DNA of 64,000 nt from Wenzhouxiangella marina (GCF_001187785.1 NZ_CP012154.1:2536501-2600500); one strand, 5' to 3'. Shown: positions 31,127 to 39,490, counted from the stretch's first letter. Program-made: numbers and translations. The notes: generated from the letters alone by a model not told the origin.

Positions 31127-32107
31127 TTGCGGATTGAAGCCCTGAACCGCCGCTCGGTCTGCCTTCTCAAGACCGAGGCCTTCGATCTCACGCTGCGCAT
31201 CGAAGGCCTGGACCCGGCAGAAATGGCAGCCCTCCTGGGCGCCCCGGGGCCGCGACCGGACTGGCAGAAGATCAGCACACGCGGTCCGATCAGGATCGGG
31301 TTCGACGAGGAATTCGACGATCCCGGCGCGCTGCCGTCCTGGCCAGGGGATCCGGCCACTCGAATCCCCCTCGAAGATGGCTGGGTCGAACTGCGCAGTG
31401 ATCAGCCGGGCATCGCCGGGATCGATCCGGAGGCCGGGCGAGCGAACCGCCTGCTGCCCAGCGGCCTCCACCTGTTGCTGGCCCAGCAATGGGCGCGGCA
31501 GGGTCTGTTCCCATTGCATGCGGCTGCGCTGTCCTGGAAGGGTCAGGGTCTGCTCCTGCTCGGTGACCAGGGCGCCGGAAAATCCACCCTTGTCCTGGCC
31601 GCCATGCAACTCGGCGCCACGGTCGTCTCCGACGACTGGCTGCTGGTCGGACAGGACCGGGCGCAGGGCTGGCGTGCCGAACGCCTGCGCCAGTTTCTCA
31701 TGTTCCGCCCGGGCGCCGCCTTCGACCGGCTTGCCAGCGGCCTGGGAGAACGATGGCTCCAGAACGAAGACGGTCGCCGAGTCCTTCCCCTCCCCAGCGA
31801 TGACCCGGCCTGGCCGGCACAGCTGGGCCTGGATCGTGCCGTCTGGCTGGACGCTCCAGCGCAGGAACGTCCATTGATCAGTCACTTCGACCGCATCGAT
31901 CAGGCCCGACTGCTGGCCGCACTGGTCGGCGCCGCCATGCCGCGGCTGCTCGGTGCGGACTTCCCTCACGAACGGACGCGCTTGTTGCAGGGCTTCCAGG
32001 CCCTGGTCGCCCGGCTGCCCGCGCGCCGCGTCTGCACCGGGCAGGATTTGCTGGAACACCCTGACCGACTCTTCGACCGCCTGATCGAGGACGAGGATCG
32101 GACATGA
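31127..32107 (+). CDS. HprK-related kinase (orphan, HPr-rel-A type)
   Basis: 326 residues. A Walker A loop GDQGAGKST (146-154) is preceded by the HprK-like PLHAAAL segment (H131) and followed by TVVSDDWLL (168-170 SDD), matching the HPr kinase/phosphorylase nucleotide core. The C-terminal half is divergent, and no HPr or PTS gene is in the window. The target is unknown. The open frame has a stop at 31097 and no ATG or GTG before TTG 31127, so TTG is the likely start, with only GAGAG as a weak ribosome site. TGA overlaps the ATG of the next gene, linking it to a glycosyltransferase. Confidence 0.75.
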   Translation: MRIEALNRRSVCLLKTEAFDLTLRIEGLDPAEMAALLGAPGPRPDWQKISTRGPIRIGFDEEFDDPGALPSWPGDPATRIPLEDGWVELRSDQPGIAGIDPEAGRANRLLPSGLHLLLAQQWARQGLFPLHAAALSWKGQGLLLLGDQGAGKSTLVLAAMQLGATVVSDDWLLVGQDRAQGWRAERLRQFLMFRPGAAFDRLASGLGERWLQNEDGRRVLPLPSDDPAWPAQLGLDRAVWLDAPAQERPLISHFDRIDQARLLAALVGAAMPRLLGADFPHERTRLLQGFQALVARLPARRVCTGQDLLEHPDRLFDRLIEDEDRT

Positions 32108-33183
32108 AGCCCGTTGTCTGGCTGCTGTCAGCCTACCGCGCCGATTCACACGCCCAATGGGTCGACTGGCTGACCGGCCGGATCCAGACCGTGGACTGGC
32201 GCGTTCGCGAGCTGCCCGGCCGCCACTTCGCCTGGCGCATTCGCTCCAACCCATTGAGCTGGCTGGACGATCTTCCCGAGGGCGTTCCGGACCTGATCCT
32301 GGCCAGCTCGATGGTGGATCTCGCCACCCTCAAAGGCCTGCATCCACGCCTGGCCCGGGTGCCGAGCTGGTACTACTTCCATGAGAACCAGCTCGCCTAC
32401 CCGATCCTGCCCGGCCAGGTCGAAAGCATCGAACCGGCCATGGTCCAGCTCTACGGGGCCCTGGCCGCCCAGCGCTGCCTGTTCAACAGCCGCCACAACC
32501 GCGACAGCTTCCTGGCCGGCCTGGAGGCCCTGTCGCGGCGCCTGCCCGAGCCTTGGCCCGATCAACTGGTCGCCCGACTGCAGGCCCGATCGGAGATTCT
32601 GCCGGTGCCGGTCGAGCCCATCGCTGCCGGACCGACGCGCGATCCGGGCCTGATGCTCTGGAACCACCGCTGGGAGCACGACAAACAGCCCGATCGCTTC
32701 ACTGACGCAGTCATCGAACTCGCCGATTCGGGCCTCGATTTCCGCCTCGCCCTGCTGGGGCGGCGGACGCGGCGAACGCCCCCCGCCCTGACCCGCCTGC
32801 GCGAACGCCTCGGGAGCCGCATCGAAGTCGACGGCTTCGTCGACCGTTCGGCCTACGCGCACTGGCTGGGTCGAGCCGGACTGGTGGTCAGCACGGCCCT
32901 GCACGAATTCCAGGGCATCAGCCTGCTCGAAGCAGTCAGCGCCGGAGCCAGGCCGATCGTGCCGGACGCGCTCTGCTATCCGGAGCAGTATCCGGCCGAT
33001 TGCCGCTACGATCCGGCACGAAACGGTGCCCTGACCGAGGCCCTGGCTCGCCAGTTGGCGCAGCCGAAGCCCGCACCCGCCGTGGATGACTGGCTGGCCA
33101 GCAGCACCGGGCCGCGCTGGCAGGAGGTGCTAGGAACCCTCCTCCGAGGGCTTCAGCAGGGCCCTGGGACTCAAGCCCAGTAG
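32104..33183 (+). CDS. tRNA-queuosine alpha-mannosyltransferase-like GT-B enzyme
   Basis: 359 residues. The N-terminal half matches the DUF3524/QTMAN family: LLSAYRADSHAQWVDWL, LPGRHFAWRIRSNPLSW, ILASSMVDLATLKGLHP and YFHENQLAYP (91-100). The C-terminal half has NHRWEHDK (187-194) and the GT-B nucleotide-sugar loop HEFQGISLLEAVSAG (267-281). The animal homologue (GTDC1/QTMAN) adds mannose from GDP-mannose to queuosine in tRNA-Asp. By family, this protein would glycosylate queuosine-34; donor and product in this bacterium are inferred. The window also has queA and tgt, 24 kb away. It overlaps the kinase gene by ATGA and the convergent murJ gene by 54 bases. Confidence 0.85.
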   Translation: MKPVVWLLSAYRADSHAQWVDWLTGRIQTVDWRVRELPGRHFAWRIRSNPLSWLDDLPEGVPDLILASSMVDLATLKGLHPRLARVPSWYYFHENQLAYPILPGQVESIEPAMVQLYGALAAQRCLFNSRHNRDSFLAGLEALSRRLPEPWPDQLVARLQARSEILPVPVEPIAAGPTRDPGLMLWNHRWEHDKQPDRFTDAVIELADSGLDFRLALLGRRTRRTPPALTRLRERLGSRIEVDGFVDRSAYAHWLGRAGLVVSTALHEFQGISLLEAVSAGARPIVPDALCYPEQYPADCRYDPARNGALTEALARQLAQPKPAPAVDDWLASSTGPRWQEVLGTLLRGLQQGPGTQAQ

Positions 33184-34734
33184 CAGAAGCGTCAGGCCGT
33201 ACACCAGGCCGCCGGCGATCACACCCACCCCCAACCAGGCCAGGCGAGTCCAGAGCCCGAACTCGAGCAGGGCCTCTGCCGAGGGCATCAGCCAGGCCAC
33301 CAGGCCGCCCATGACCAGGCTGGCCAGGGCCACCCGGAGCCACTGGATGCCCGGCAGGGTCGGTGCCAGATCCAGCTTGCGCAGGCCTCGCCAGAGCAGG
33401 CCCGCATTGAGCCAGGCCGAGCTCGCCGAGGCCAGGGCCAGGCCCACGTGAACGCCGGGCTGCGCCGCCAGGGTCTCGAACAGACCGCCGGAGAAATCCC
33501 AGCCCGACAACCAGGCCGCCAGGAGCAGCACGTAGGTCACGTTGAGCAGCATATTGGTCGACAGGGCGATGATCGCGATCTTGACCGGTGTGGCCGTGTC
33601 CTGGCGGGAGAAGTAGCCGGGCGCCAGGATCTTCACGCCCATGAAGGCCGGCAAGCCGAGGCAGTAGACCATCAGGGCCAGCGCCGCCATGCGCGCGCTC
33701 TCGGGGTCGAAGGCCCCGTACTGGAACAGGGCGATGATGACCGGCTCGGCCAGCACCGCCAGGCCGACGGCGGCAGGAATCCCGACCACCACGCCGAGCA
33801 GCAGCGCCCAGTCCATCGTTCGGCGGAAGCGCCCCGACTGGCCACCCGCGTGCAGGCCGGACAGGGCCGGCAGGATGACCGTCGACAGGGCCACGCCGAA
33901 CAGGCCCAGGGGGAACTCCATCATCCGATCCGCGTAATAGAGCCAGGAGATCGAACCCGTGAAAAGCAGCGAGGCGATCAGGACGTCGAGCAGCAGGCTG
34001 ATCTGGGCGACCGAGGAGCCGAACAGGGTCGGCACCATCAGCCGCAGGATCCGGCGCACGCCCGGGTGCCGGAAATCGGGCCGGGGCCTGGGCAGCACCC
34101 CATGCCGAGCCAGGGAAGGCAGAAGGAAGCCGAGTTGCAGCAGCCCGGCCACCAGCACGCCCCAGGCCAGGGCCTTGATCGGCTCCTCGAACTGGGCGCT
34201 GAAGACCACGGCGGCAACGATCAGGGAAACGTTCAGCAGCGCTGGCGTCAGCGCCGGCAGGGCAAAGCGGCCCAGGGTGTTGAGAATGCCGCCGGCCAGG
34301 GCCGTCAGGGCGATCAGCATCAGGTACGGGAAGGTCACCCGCAGCATTTCGGTGGCCAGGGCGAACTGCGCCGGATTCTCCCGAAAGCCGGGCGCGAACA
34401 GGCTGATCACCCAGGGAGCCGCCAGCACGCCGATCGCCGTGATCACCAGGAGCACCGCCAGCAGCACGCCGGTCGTGGCGTCGATCAGGGAGCGAAGCGC
34501 TTCGTGATCGCCTCGCTCCTTGTACTCGGACAGCACCGGGACGAAGGCCAGGGAAAACGAGCCCTCGGCAAACAGGCGACGCAGGAAATTGGGAATCTTG
34601 AAGGCGGCCACGAAGGCGTCGGTCGCCGCCGAGGCCCCGAACCAGCGCGCGATGACGATGTCACGAACCAGTCCCAGCAGACGCGAAACCAGGGTCATCG
34701 AGCCGAAACTGAACACCGAGCGTAGCAGATTCAC
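33130..34734 (-). CDS. murJ: Lipid II flippase MurJ
   Basis: 534 residues with about fourteen membrane helices of the MVF/MATE-like superfamily. The N-terminus SMTLVSRLLGLVRDIVIARW and FAEGSFSLAFVPVLSEYKERG are typical MurJ, and the central SISWLYYADRMMEFPLGLFG block carries conserved arginine and acidic residues of the lipid II cavity. It flips lipid II across the inner membrane for peptidoglycan synthesis. It is divergent from rpsT, a common gammaproteobacterial arrangement. Its 3' end overlaps the queuosine transferase-like gene. Confidence 0.96.
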   Translation of the reverse strand: MNLLRSVFSFGSMTLVSRLLGLVRDIVIARWFGASAATDAFVAAFKIPNFLRRLFAEGSFSLAFVPVLSEYKERGDHEALRSLIDATTGVLLAVLLVITAIGVLAAPWVISLFAPGFRENPAQFALATEMLRVTFPYLMLIALTALAGGILNTLGRFALPALTPALLNVSLIVAAVVFSAQFEEPIKALAWGVLVAGLLQLGFLLPSLARHGVLPRPRPDFRHPGVRRILRLMVPTLFGSSVAQISLLLDVLIASLLFTGSISWLYYADRMMEFPLGLFGVALSTVILPALSGLHAGGQSGRFRRTMDWALLLGVVVGIPAAVGLAVLAEPVIIALFQYGAFDPESARMAALALMVYCLGLPAFMGVKILAPGYFSRQDTATPVKIAIIALSTNMLLNVTYVLLLAAWLSGWDFSGGLFETLAAQPGVHVGLALASASSAWLNAGLLWRGLRKLDLAPTLPGIQWLRVALASLVMGGLVAWLMPSAEALLEFGLWTRLAWLGVGVIAGGLVYGLTLLLLGLSPRALLKPSEEGS

Positions 34735-34754
34735 GCGCCAAAGCCCCGTCGCGC

Positions 34755-34783
34755 TTGACTCGGCAACCTATACAGAGGACAAT
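34755..34783 (+). promoter_or_regulatory. Sigma-70-type promoter of rpsT
   Basis: TTGACT (34755-34760), 17 bases, then GACAAT (34778-34783) gives a reasonable -35/-10 pair 41 bases before the rpsT start codon. A T-rich leader (GTTTTTTC) follows. Confidence 0.5.
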
Positions 34784-34823
34784 ACTCGGCTTGTTTTTTC
34801 ACACCAGAATCCAGGAGTAATTC

Positions 34824-35090
34824 GTGGCCAATAGCGTATCTGCCCGCAAGCGGGCCCGCCAGGCCGAACGGCATCGTCAGCACAACGCGTCGCTTCGTTC
34901 ACACGTGCGCACCAAGATCAAGAAGGTGGTCAACGCCATCGAAGCCGGCGACAAGAAGGCAGCCGAAGAAGCTTACAAGGCGGCCGTCCCGGCCATCGAC
35001 CGTTCGGTTTCGAAGGGCATTATGCATGCCAACAAGGCGTCTCGACACAAGTCTCGCCTGAACCAGCATATTCGGGGCATGAGCGCCTGA
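34824..35090 (+). CDS. rpsT: 30S ribosomal protein S20
   Basis: 88 residues, lysine/arginine-rich and helical, with the family start MANSVSARKRARQAERHR and end KSRLNQHIRGMSA. It binds 16S rRNA early in 30S assembly. The start codon is GTG with AGGAG 6 bases upstream. E. coli rpsT also uses a non-ATG start, tied to its autoregulation, so the GTG may be functional. Divergent from murJ. Confidence 0.98.
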   Translation: MANSVSARKRARQAERHRQHNASLRSHVRTKIKKVVNAIEAGDKKAAEEAYKAAVPAIDRSVSKGIMHANKASRHKSRLNQHIRGMSA

Positions 35091-35099
35091 GTCTCCTGC

Positions 35100-35128
35100 G
35101 CGTCGGTTTCGGACTCCGGAACCGACGC
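35100..35128 (+). terminator. Hairpin after rpsT
   Basis: GCGTCGGTT (35100-35108) pairs with AACCGACGC (35120-35128), with an inner CGG/CCG extension. It starts 10 bases after the rpsT stop. There is no T-run after it, so it may serve as an mRNA-end stabiliser or a weak terminator. Confidence 0.5.
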
Positions 35129-35151
35129 CACCCCTCACTCCCCCTGCTGCA

Positions 35152-35165
35152 TTGACGTCGGTCAA
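35152..35165 (+). promoter_or_regulatory. FNR/ANR-like box upstream of the universal stress gene
   Basis: TTGACGTCGGTCAA is a perfect dyad of the TTGAC-N4-GTCAA variant recognised by FNR-family regulators. A -10-like TAGCCT at 35188-35193 would set the start near 35200, placing the box at about -41. The operator identity is inferred. Confidence 0.5.
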
Positions 35166-35226
35166 ACACTCGGCGCTGGCACCCTGCTAGCCTATGAGTC
35201 GCGTCCCCATCCCGACACATTCATCG

Positions 35227-35649
35227 ATGAGCACTCGTATTCTCGTGGGCCTGGACGGCTCGCCATCTTCGCGAAAAGCACTGGACCATGCCATTGGCTT
35301 GGCCGCTGGCGCGTCAGGCCGCTTGCATCTGGTCGCCGTTGCCTGCGGCCCCGACATCGAGATGGCCGACCCGGACGAGCGCGAGATCCTGCTCGAGCGC
35401 GCCCGACAGCGTTGCGATGAACACCTGAACACAGCGCTGGAGGCAACGCGAAGCTGCGGCCTGGAGGTTGAATCGCACCTGATGGAGGGTCAACCGGCCG
35501 AGCAGCTCCTGGGACTGGCGCGAAAACTCGGCATCGAACACATCGTCCTCGGCCATCGGCGCAAGGGTCTGTTCGAGCAGATGCTGATGGGATCGGTGGC
35601 CAAGCGGGTGGTGGATTTCGCACCCTGCACCGTGACGATCGTTCGATAG
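35227..35649 (+). CDS. Universal stress protein (UspA family)
   Basis: 140 residues, one Usp domain: RILVGLDGSPSSRKALDHA at the start and LGHRRKGLFEQMLMGSVAK near the end. The usual ATP-loop pattern G-x2-G-x9-GS has arginine at the second glycine, so nucleotide binding may differ. ATG 35227 is preferred over an in-frame ATG at 35194, because the latter would lie upstream of the predicted transcription start. In pseudomonads such single-domain Usp genes are often switched on by ANR under low oxygen, consistent with the box upstream. Confidence 0.88.
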   Translation: MSTRILVGLDGSPSSRKALDHAIGLAAGASGRLHLVAVACGPDIEMADPDEREILLERARQRCDEHLNTALEATRSCGLEVESHLMEGQPAEQLLGLARKLGIEHIVLGHRRKGLFEQMLMGSVAKRVVDFAPCTVTIVR

Positions 35650-35667
35650 ACAGCGGGCAATCGCCGA

Positions 35668-36273
35668 TCAGCTGGATCCGCGGTAGCGCCGGTAGAGGAT
35701 GTTGACGCGCCGCAGGTATTCGCGGGTTTCACTATACGGCGGCACACCGCCATGGCGCTTGACCGCATTCTCGCCGGCGTTGTAGGCCGCGATGACGCGC
35801 GTCATGTCCCGATCGAATTCGTCCTGCAGCCAGGCCAGATAGGCAACACCGGCGGTGATGTTGTCGAGCGGGTCGAAGGCATCCTCGACCCCGAAGCGCT
35901 CCTGGGTTGCCGGCATCAGCTGCATCAGACCCTGGGCACCGGAGCGAGAGACGGCTTCGGGCTGGAACCAGGACTCGGCGTGCATGATGGCGCGAATCAG
36001 GGCCTGCTCGACACCGAAGATCTCGCTGGCGGCCTGGATTTCGGCCGAGTAGGCGTCATGGCGCAGCGGCGTTTGATCCCAGTCCACCCCCTGTCGACAG
36101 GTCCCGTAACAGCCGAGATTGTGCACCCGGTAACGATTTTCGTCCGGCTTGCGGTCGGTAAATACCGTAATCCCGTTCTCGTCGGTATAGGTGTAGATCT
36201 GTGCCACCGCAGCGTCGCTGAGCATCAGCAGCGCCAGCATCAGTCCTGGCAGGAACAGCTTGGACACGTTCAT
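35668..36273 (-). CDS. Lytic transglycosylase (SLT) with DUF4124 domain
   Basis: 201 residues. A signal peptide (about 1-24, ending AVAQ) is followed by a DUF4124 region (IYTYTDENGITVFTDRKP) with a CYGTC cysteine pair and a C-terminal goose-lysozyme-like SLT domain. The catalytic glutamate is E100 in IMHAESWFQPEAVSRSGAQG, followed by GLMQLMPAT and AYNAGENAVKRHGGVPPY. It cleaves peptidoglycan in the periplasm, releasing anhydromuropeptides. ATG 36273 has GAGGGG 3-5 bases away; an in-frame ATG 24 bases upstream is less likely. Confidence 0.92.
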   Translation of the reverse strand: MNVSKLFLPGLMLALLMLSDAAVAQIYTYTDENGITVFTDRKPDENRYRVHNLGCYGTCRQGVDWDQTPLRHDAYSAEIQAASEIFGVEQALIRAIMHAESWFQPEAVSRSGAQGLMQLMPATQERFGVEDAFDPLDNITAGVAYLAWLQDEFDRDMTRVIAAYNAGENAVKRHGGVPPYSETREYLRRVNILYRRYRGSS

Positions 36274-36308
36274 GAACCCCTCGAATCGCAAAACCATGCC
36301 GGATGAAA

Positions 36309-37067
36309 TCAGAAGCCGCCGGTCACCGACAGGCCGCCATCGGCGGTCAGTACCTGCCCCGACAGCCAGGCCGAATCCGGTCCGACCAGAAACGCCAGAA
36401 CGCCCGCGATATCGGCCGGCTCGGCCAGGCGCTGCAGCGGCGTCGTGGATTCAAAATAGCGCACCATGCGCTCATCGTCCAGCAGGGCCTGAGCGAAGTC
36501 GGTCTTGACCAGGCCCGGGGCCACCGCATTGACCCGGATGCCGGCCGGGCCGAGCTCCAGCGCCAGATTGCGGACCAACTGCTCCTCGGCCGCCTTGGAC
36601 ATGCCGTAGACGCCGATCATCCGATTGCCGAAGCGACCGGCGATCGAGGACACCAGGGCAATGGCGGCCTGCTCGCTGGCCTGAAGATGCGGGCGTGCCA
36701 GGTGCGCCAGGCGCATGGCCCCGAACACGTTGTTGTGCATGATGACATCGAAGGCCTCTCGGTCGACCTCGCTGGAGGGCCCGTAGACCGGATTGCTCGC
36801 GGCGTTCATGATCACGCTGTCCAGGCGACCGAAATGGGTCACGGTCTTCTCGACCAGGGCGCTCAAGGCCTCTTCATGACCGATGTGGCAGGCCACGGCC
36901 AGCGCCTGACCGCCACTCGCACGGATCTGCTCGGCCACGGCGTCACAGCTGGACTGGTTGCGACTGGACACGACCACGGCGTGACCTCGCTGGGCCAGCA
37001 GTTCGGCGGTGGCGCGGCCGATGCCTCGGCTGGATCCGGTAATGATGGTCACGGGCGTGTCGGTCAT
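36309..37067 (-). CDS. Short-chain dehydrogenase/reductase
   Basis: 252 residues, classical SDR. Cofactor motif TGSSRGIG (10-17), NAAS in place of NNAG near 88-91, catalytic S140/S141, Y154 and K158 (YGMSK), then LGPAGIRVNAVAPGLVKTDF. The pattern fits an NAD(P)H-dependent alcohol/ketone oxidoreductase; FabG-like or dehydrogenase roles cannot be told apart. It follows a histidine phosphatase gene by 35 bases and precedes the transglycosylase. Confidence 0.88.
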   Translation of the reverse strand: MTDTPVTIITGSSRGIGRATAELLAQRGHAVVVSSRNQSSCDAVAEQIRASGGQALAVACHIGHEEALSALVEKTVTHFGRLDSVIMNAASNPVYGPSSEVDREAFDVIMHNNVFGAMRLAHLARPHLQASEQAAIALVSSIAGRFGNRMIGVYGMSKAAEEQLVRNLALELGPAGIRVNAVAPGLVKTDFAQALLDDERMVRYFESTTPLQRLAEPADIAGVLAFLVGPDSAWLSGQVLTADGGLSVTGGF

Positions 37068-37102
37068 GATCGTTCGGTCCTTGCGTTGGAATTCAAACAG
37101 GC

Positions 37103-37861
37103 TCAGGCCAGGGTGATGCGCGGATCGTCGAGGTGATTGACGCAGTTGATCCTCACGGCCTGCCAGCGGCCCTGTGCGTCCAGAGCCAGCTCGGTCAGCG
37201 ATGCATTATATAAGCGGATGTTGAGGTCTCGCTGCCATGCCAGGTCGTGTCCCAGGAGCTCGGCGGTCATGGTGCTGATCACGCCCGCCGAACTGACCAC
37301 CACCAGGCTGCGACCGGCGGCCAGCTCTTCCTGCCAGTTGCTCAGCGGCGAGAGCACTCGCTTCCGAAAGCCCGACCAGTCACCGTTGCCCTCGCAGATC
37401 AGCCGACCGTTCTGCCAGACCGACAGCACCTCGGGAAACCACTCGAGGAAGGTCATCAGGTAGGCCGCTGGATCCGCAAAAGCATCCTCGCCCGGCACCC
37501 GCAGGCCCAGGGACTCGGACTGCGCGACCGCACTGCCGATGAGCTGATCGACCCTGTACTCGTCGAGGGACGCGTCGATGCGGTCCGGCTCGCCCTGCTT
37601 CATCCCGGCCACCGTCTGGCGGTGCCGCTTCAGTGACCCACACCAGGTCGGCCAGTTCGCATCGTAGTCGCGACGCAGGCGCTGCCCGAGGCGCTCGGCC
37701 TGTTCTCGCCCCAGCGGCGACAGGCGATCGTAGTCGTCGGTGCCCAACGACCCCTGACCATGGCGAAGCAGCAGCAGACGCCCCGAGGAAGCGCCCGGCA
37801 CCGTGGAGCGTCCCTCCACGCTGCGAGCGCGGTCCTCGCCGAATGTCACCTCGTTGCTCAT
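37103..37861 (-). CDS. Histidine phosphatase family protein
   Basis: 252 residues. The phosphohistidine motif LLRHGQGSLG has H34. DYDRLSPLGREQAERLGQRL and a later VVVSSAGVISTMTAEL region are consistent with the phosphoglycerate mutase/SixA fold. The C-terminal part is longer than SixA, so a small-molecule phosphatase is more likely. ATG 37861 gives the normal N-terminus; a longer in-frame version adds a low-complexity, proline-rich stretch. Probably transcribed with the SDR gene. Confidence 0.85.
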   Translation of the reverse strand: MSNEVTFGEDRARSVEGRSTVPGASSGRLLLLRHGQGSLGTDDYDRLSPLGREQAERLGQRLRRDYDANWPTWCGSLKRHRQTVAGMKQGEPDRIDASLDEYRVDQLIGSAVAQSESLGLRVPGEDAFADPAAYLMTFLEWFPEVLSVWQNGRLICEGNGDWSGFRKRVLSPLSNWQEELAAGRSLVVVSSAGVISTMTAELLGHDLAWQRDLNIRLYNASLTELALDAQGRWQAVRINCVNHLDDPRITLA

Positions 37862-38056
37862 GCGCGTCCCGATGTCAGTGCAAGCCAGCCAGAAAGGGGG
37901 CAATGGTACGCTGCTCCGGCCATGGCCGGGTGAAACGCGAGGCTCTGGATGGGAAGGGCGACGAGATCCCTCTGCCCCCGCCGGCGCCGGCTCACAGCAC
38001 ACCGAAGGGCGTCGTGGACCTGTAGGCTATAGAGAATCGGCAGATAGATCCAAGGC

Positions 38057-39490
38057 ATGACTGAATCCAGCTTTCTCTGGCACGACTTCGAAACCTTCGG
38101 CGCGGACCCGCGCCGTGACCGGCCCGTGCAGTTCGCGGCCCTGCGGACCAACGAGGCTCTGGAGCCGATCGGCGAGCCGATCGTGGTGTACTGCCAGCCC
38201 GACCCGGACCTGCTCCCCCAGCCCCAGGCCTGCCTGATCACCGGCATCACCCCACAGCTCGCCCGTGACAAGGGCCTGAGCGAGCCGGCGTTTGCCGCCG
38301 AAATCCACGCCGCCATGAGCCAGCCGGGCACCTGCAGCGTGGGCTACAACAACTTCCGCTTCGACGACGAGGTCACTCGCTACCTCTTCTGGCGCAACTT
38401 CTACGAACCCTACGCACGCGAATACAGCAACGGCAACTCGCGCTTCGATCTGATCGACCTGATGCGCATGACCCGGGCACTCCGACCCGAAGGTCTGGAA
38501 TGGGCGGATCGGGAAGACGGCATGCCAAGCTTCAGGCTGGAAGACCTGGCCGCCGCCAATGGCCTGGATACCTCCCGGGCGCATGACGCCCTGGCCGACG
38601 TCGAGGCGACCCTCGGGCTGGCCCGGGCCCTGAAGACGCAGCAACCTCGCCTCTGGCAGTGGGCTCTGAGCCTGCGTCAGAAGCACGTCGTCGCACGCCT
38701 GCTCGAGCCGCGTCAACCGCTGTTGCACAGCAGCGCTCGCTTTCCGGCCTCGCACTTCGCCACGGCGCCGATTCTGCCCCTCCTGCCCCATCCCGACTAC
38801 GCCGGGCAGTGGATCGTCTGGAACCTGCAGATCGATCCGGAACCCTTCGACGGATTGAGCGTCGACGATCTGGCAGATCGACTCTGGGTGAGCCAGCAGG
38901 ACCTGCCGCCCGGCGTCGAACGCCTGCCGGTCAAGCTCGTCCGAACCAATCGCTGTCCGATGCTCTCCCCGATCAACGTCCTGGACGAGGCGGCCAGGGA
39001 GCGCCTCGACATCGACCCCGGGCGGCTGGAACAGCACGCCCGCAAGCTCGCCGAGCGCCCCGAGCTGCTGGAGCGCATCCGCCGCTTGTTCAGCCAGAGC
39101 AAAAACGAGAGTCTGGCCGTCGACCCCGAGCAGGCGCTCTACGATGGTTTCGTCTCTCGCTCGGATCAGGCGCTCTACGCCAGCGTCCGGGAAGCCGACC
39201 CAGACACCCTGACGCGGCTGGGGCAACCCTTTCAGGACGATCGACTCAACGAACTGCTGTTCCGCTATCGAGCTCGCAAGTATCCCGACAGCCTGGATGA
39301 GGACGAGGCCACGCGGTGGCAGGAATTCCGGGCTCGACGCCTGTTCCACGACCCGGAACTGGCCTCGATCCAATGGCCCGGATTCGAGGCCGAAATGCAC
39401 GAATTGATGCGTCAGCGACCCGACCAGCGCCCGCTGCTGGAAGCGCTGGCGGAGTGGGGACAGGCGGTCAAACTTCGCAATCCGGGCTGA
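38057..39490 (+). CDS. sbcB: Exodeoxyribonuclease I
   Basis: 477 residues. The DEDDh exonuclease core begins FLWHDFETFGADPRRDRPVQ, with GYNNFRFDDEVTR and THDALADVEATLGLARAL-like HDALADVEATLGL as the later acidic motifs, followed by the ExoI SH3-like and C-terminal domains. It degrades single-stranded DNA 3' to 5' and works in recombination and mismatch repair. It lies beside an AT-rich gap with DnaA boxes and near recR and dnaX, so several DNA-metabolism genes cluster here. Confidence 0.96.
   Translation: MTESSFLWHDFETFGADPRRDRPVQFAALRTNEALEPIGEPIVVYCQPDPDLLPQPQACLITGITPQLARDKGLSEPAFAAEIHAAMSQPGTCSVGYNNFRFDDEVTRYLFWRNFYEPYAREYSNGNSRFDLIDLMRMTRALRPEGLEWADREDGMPSFRLEDLAAANGLDTSRAHDALADVEATLGLARALKTQQPRLWQWALSLRQKHVVARLLEPRQPLLHSSARFPASHFATAPILPLLPHPDYAGQWIVWNLQIDPEPFDGLSVDDLADRLWVSQQDLPPGVERLPVKLVRTNRCPMLSPINVLDEAARERLDIDPGRLEQHARKLAERPELLERIRRLFSQSKNESLAVDPEQALYDGFVSRSDQALYASVREADPDTLTRLGQPFQDDRLNELLFRYRARKYPDSLDEDEATRWQEFRARRLFHDPELASIQWPGFEAEMHELMRQRPDQRPLLEALAEWGQAVKLRNPG

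Noticed and set aside
30710-33183. A complete RiPP cluster
   Set aside because: There is a PqqD-like and an HprK-like protein, but no radical SAM, YcaO, lanthipeptide or lasso cyclase and no convincing precursor in the window.
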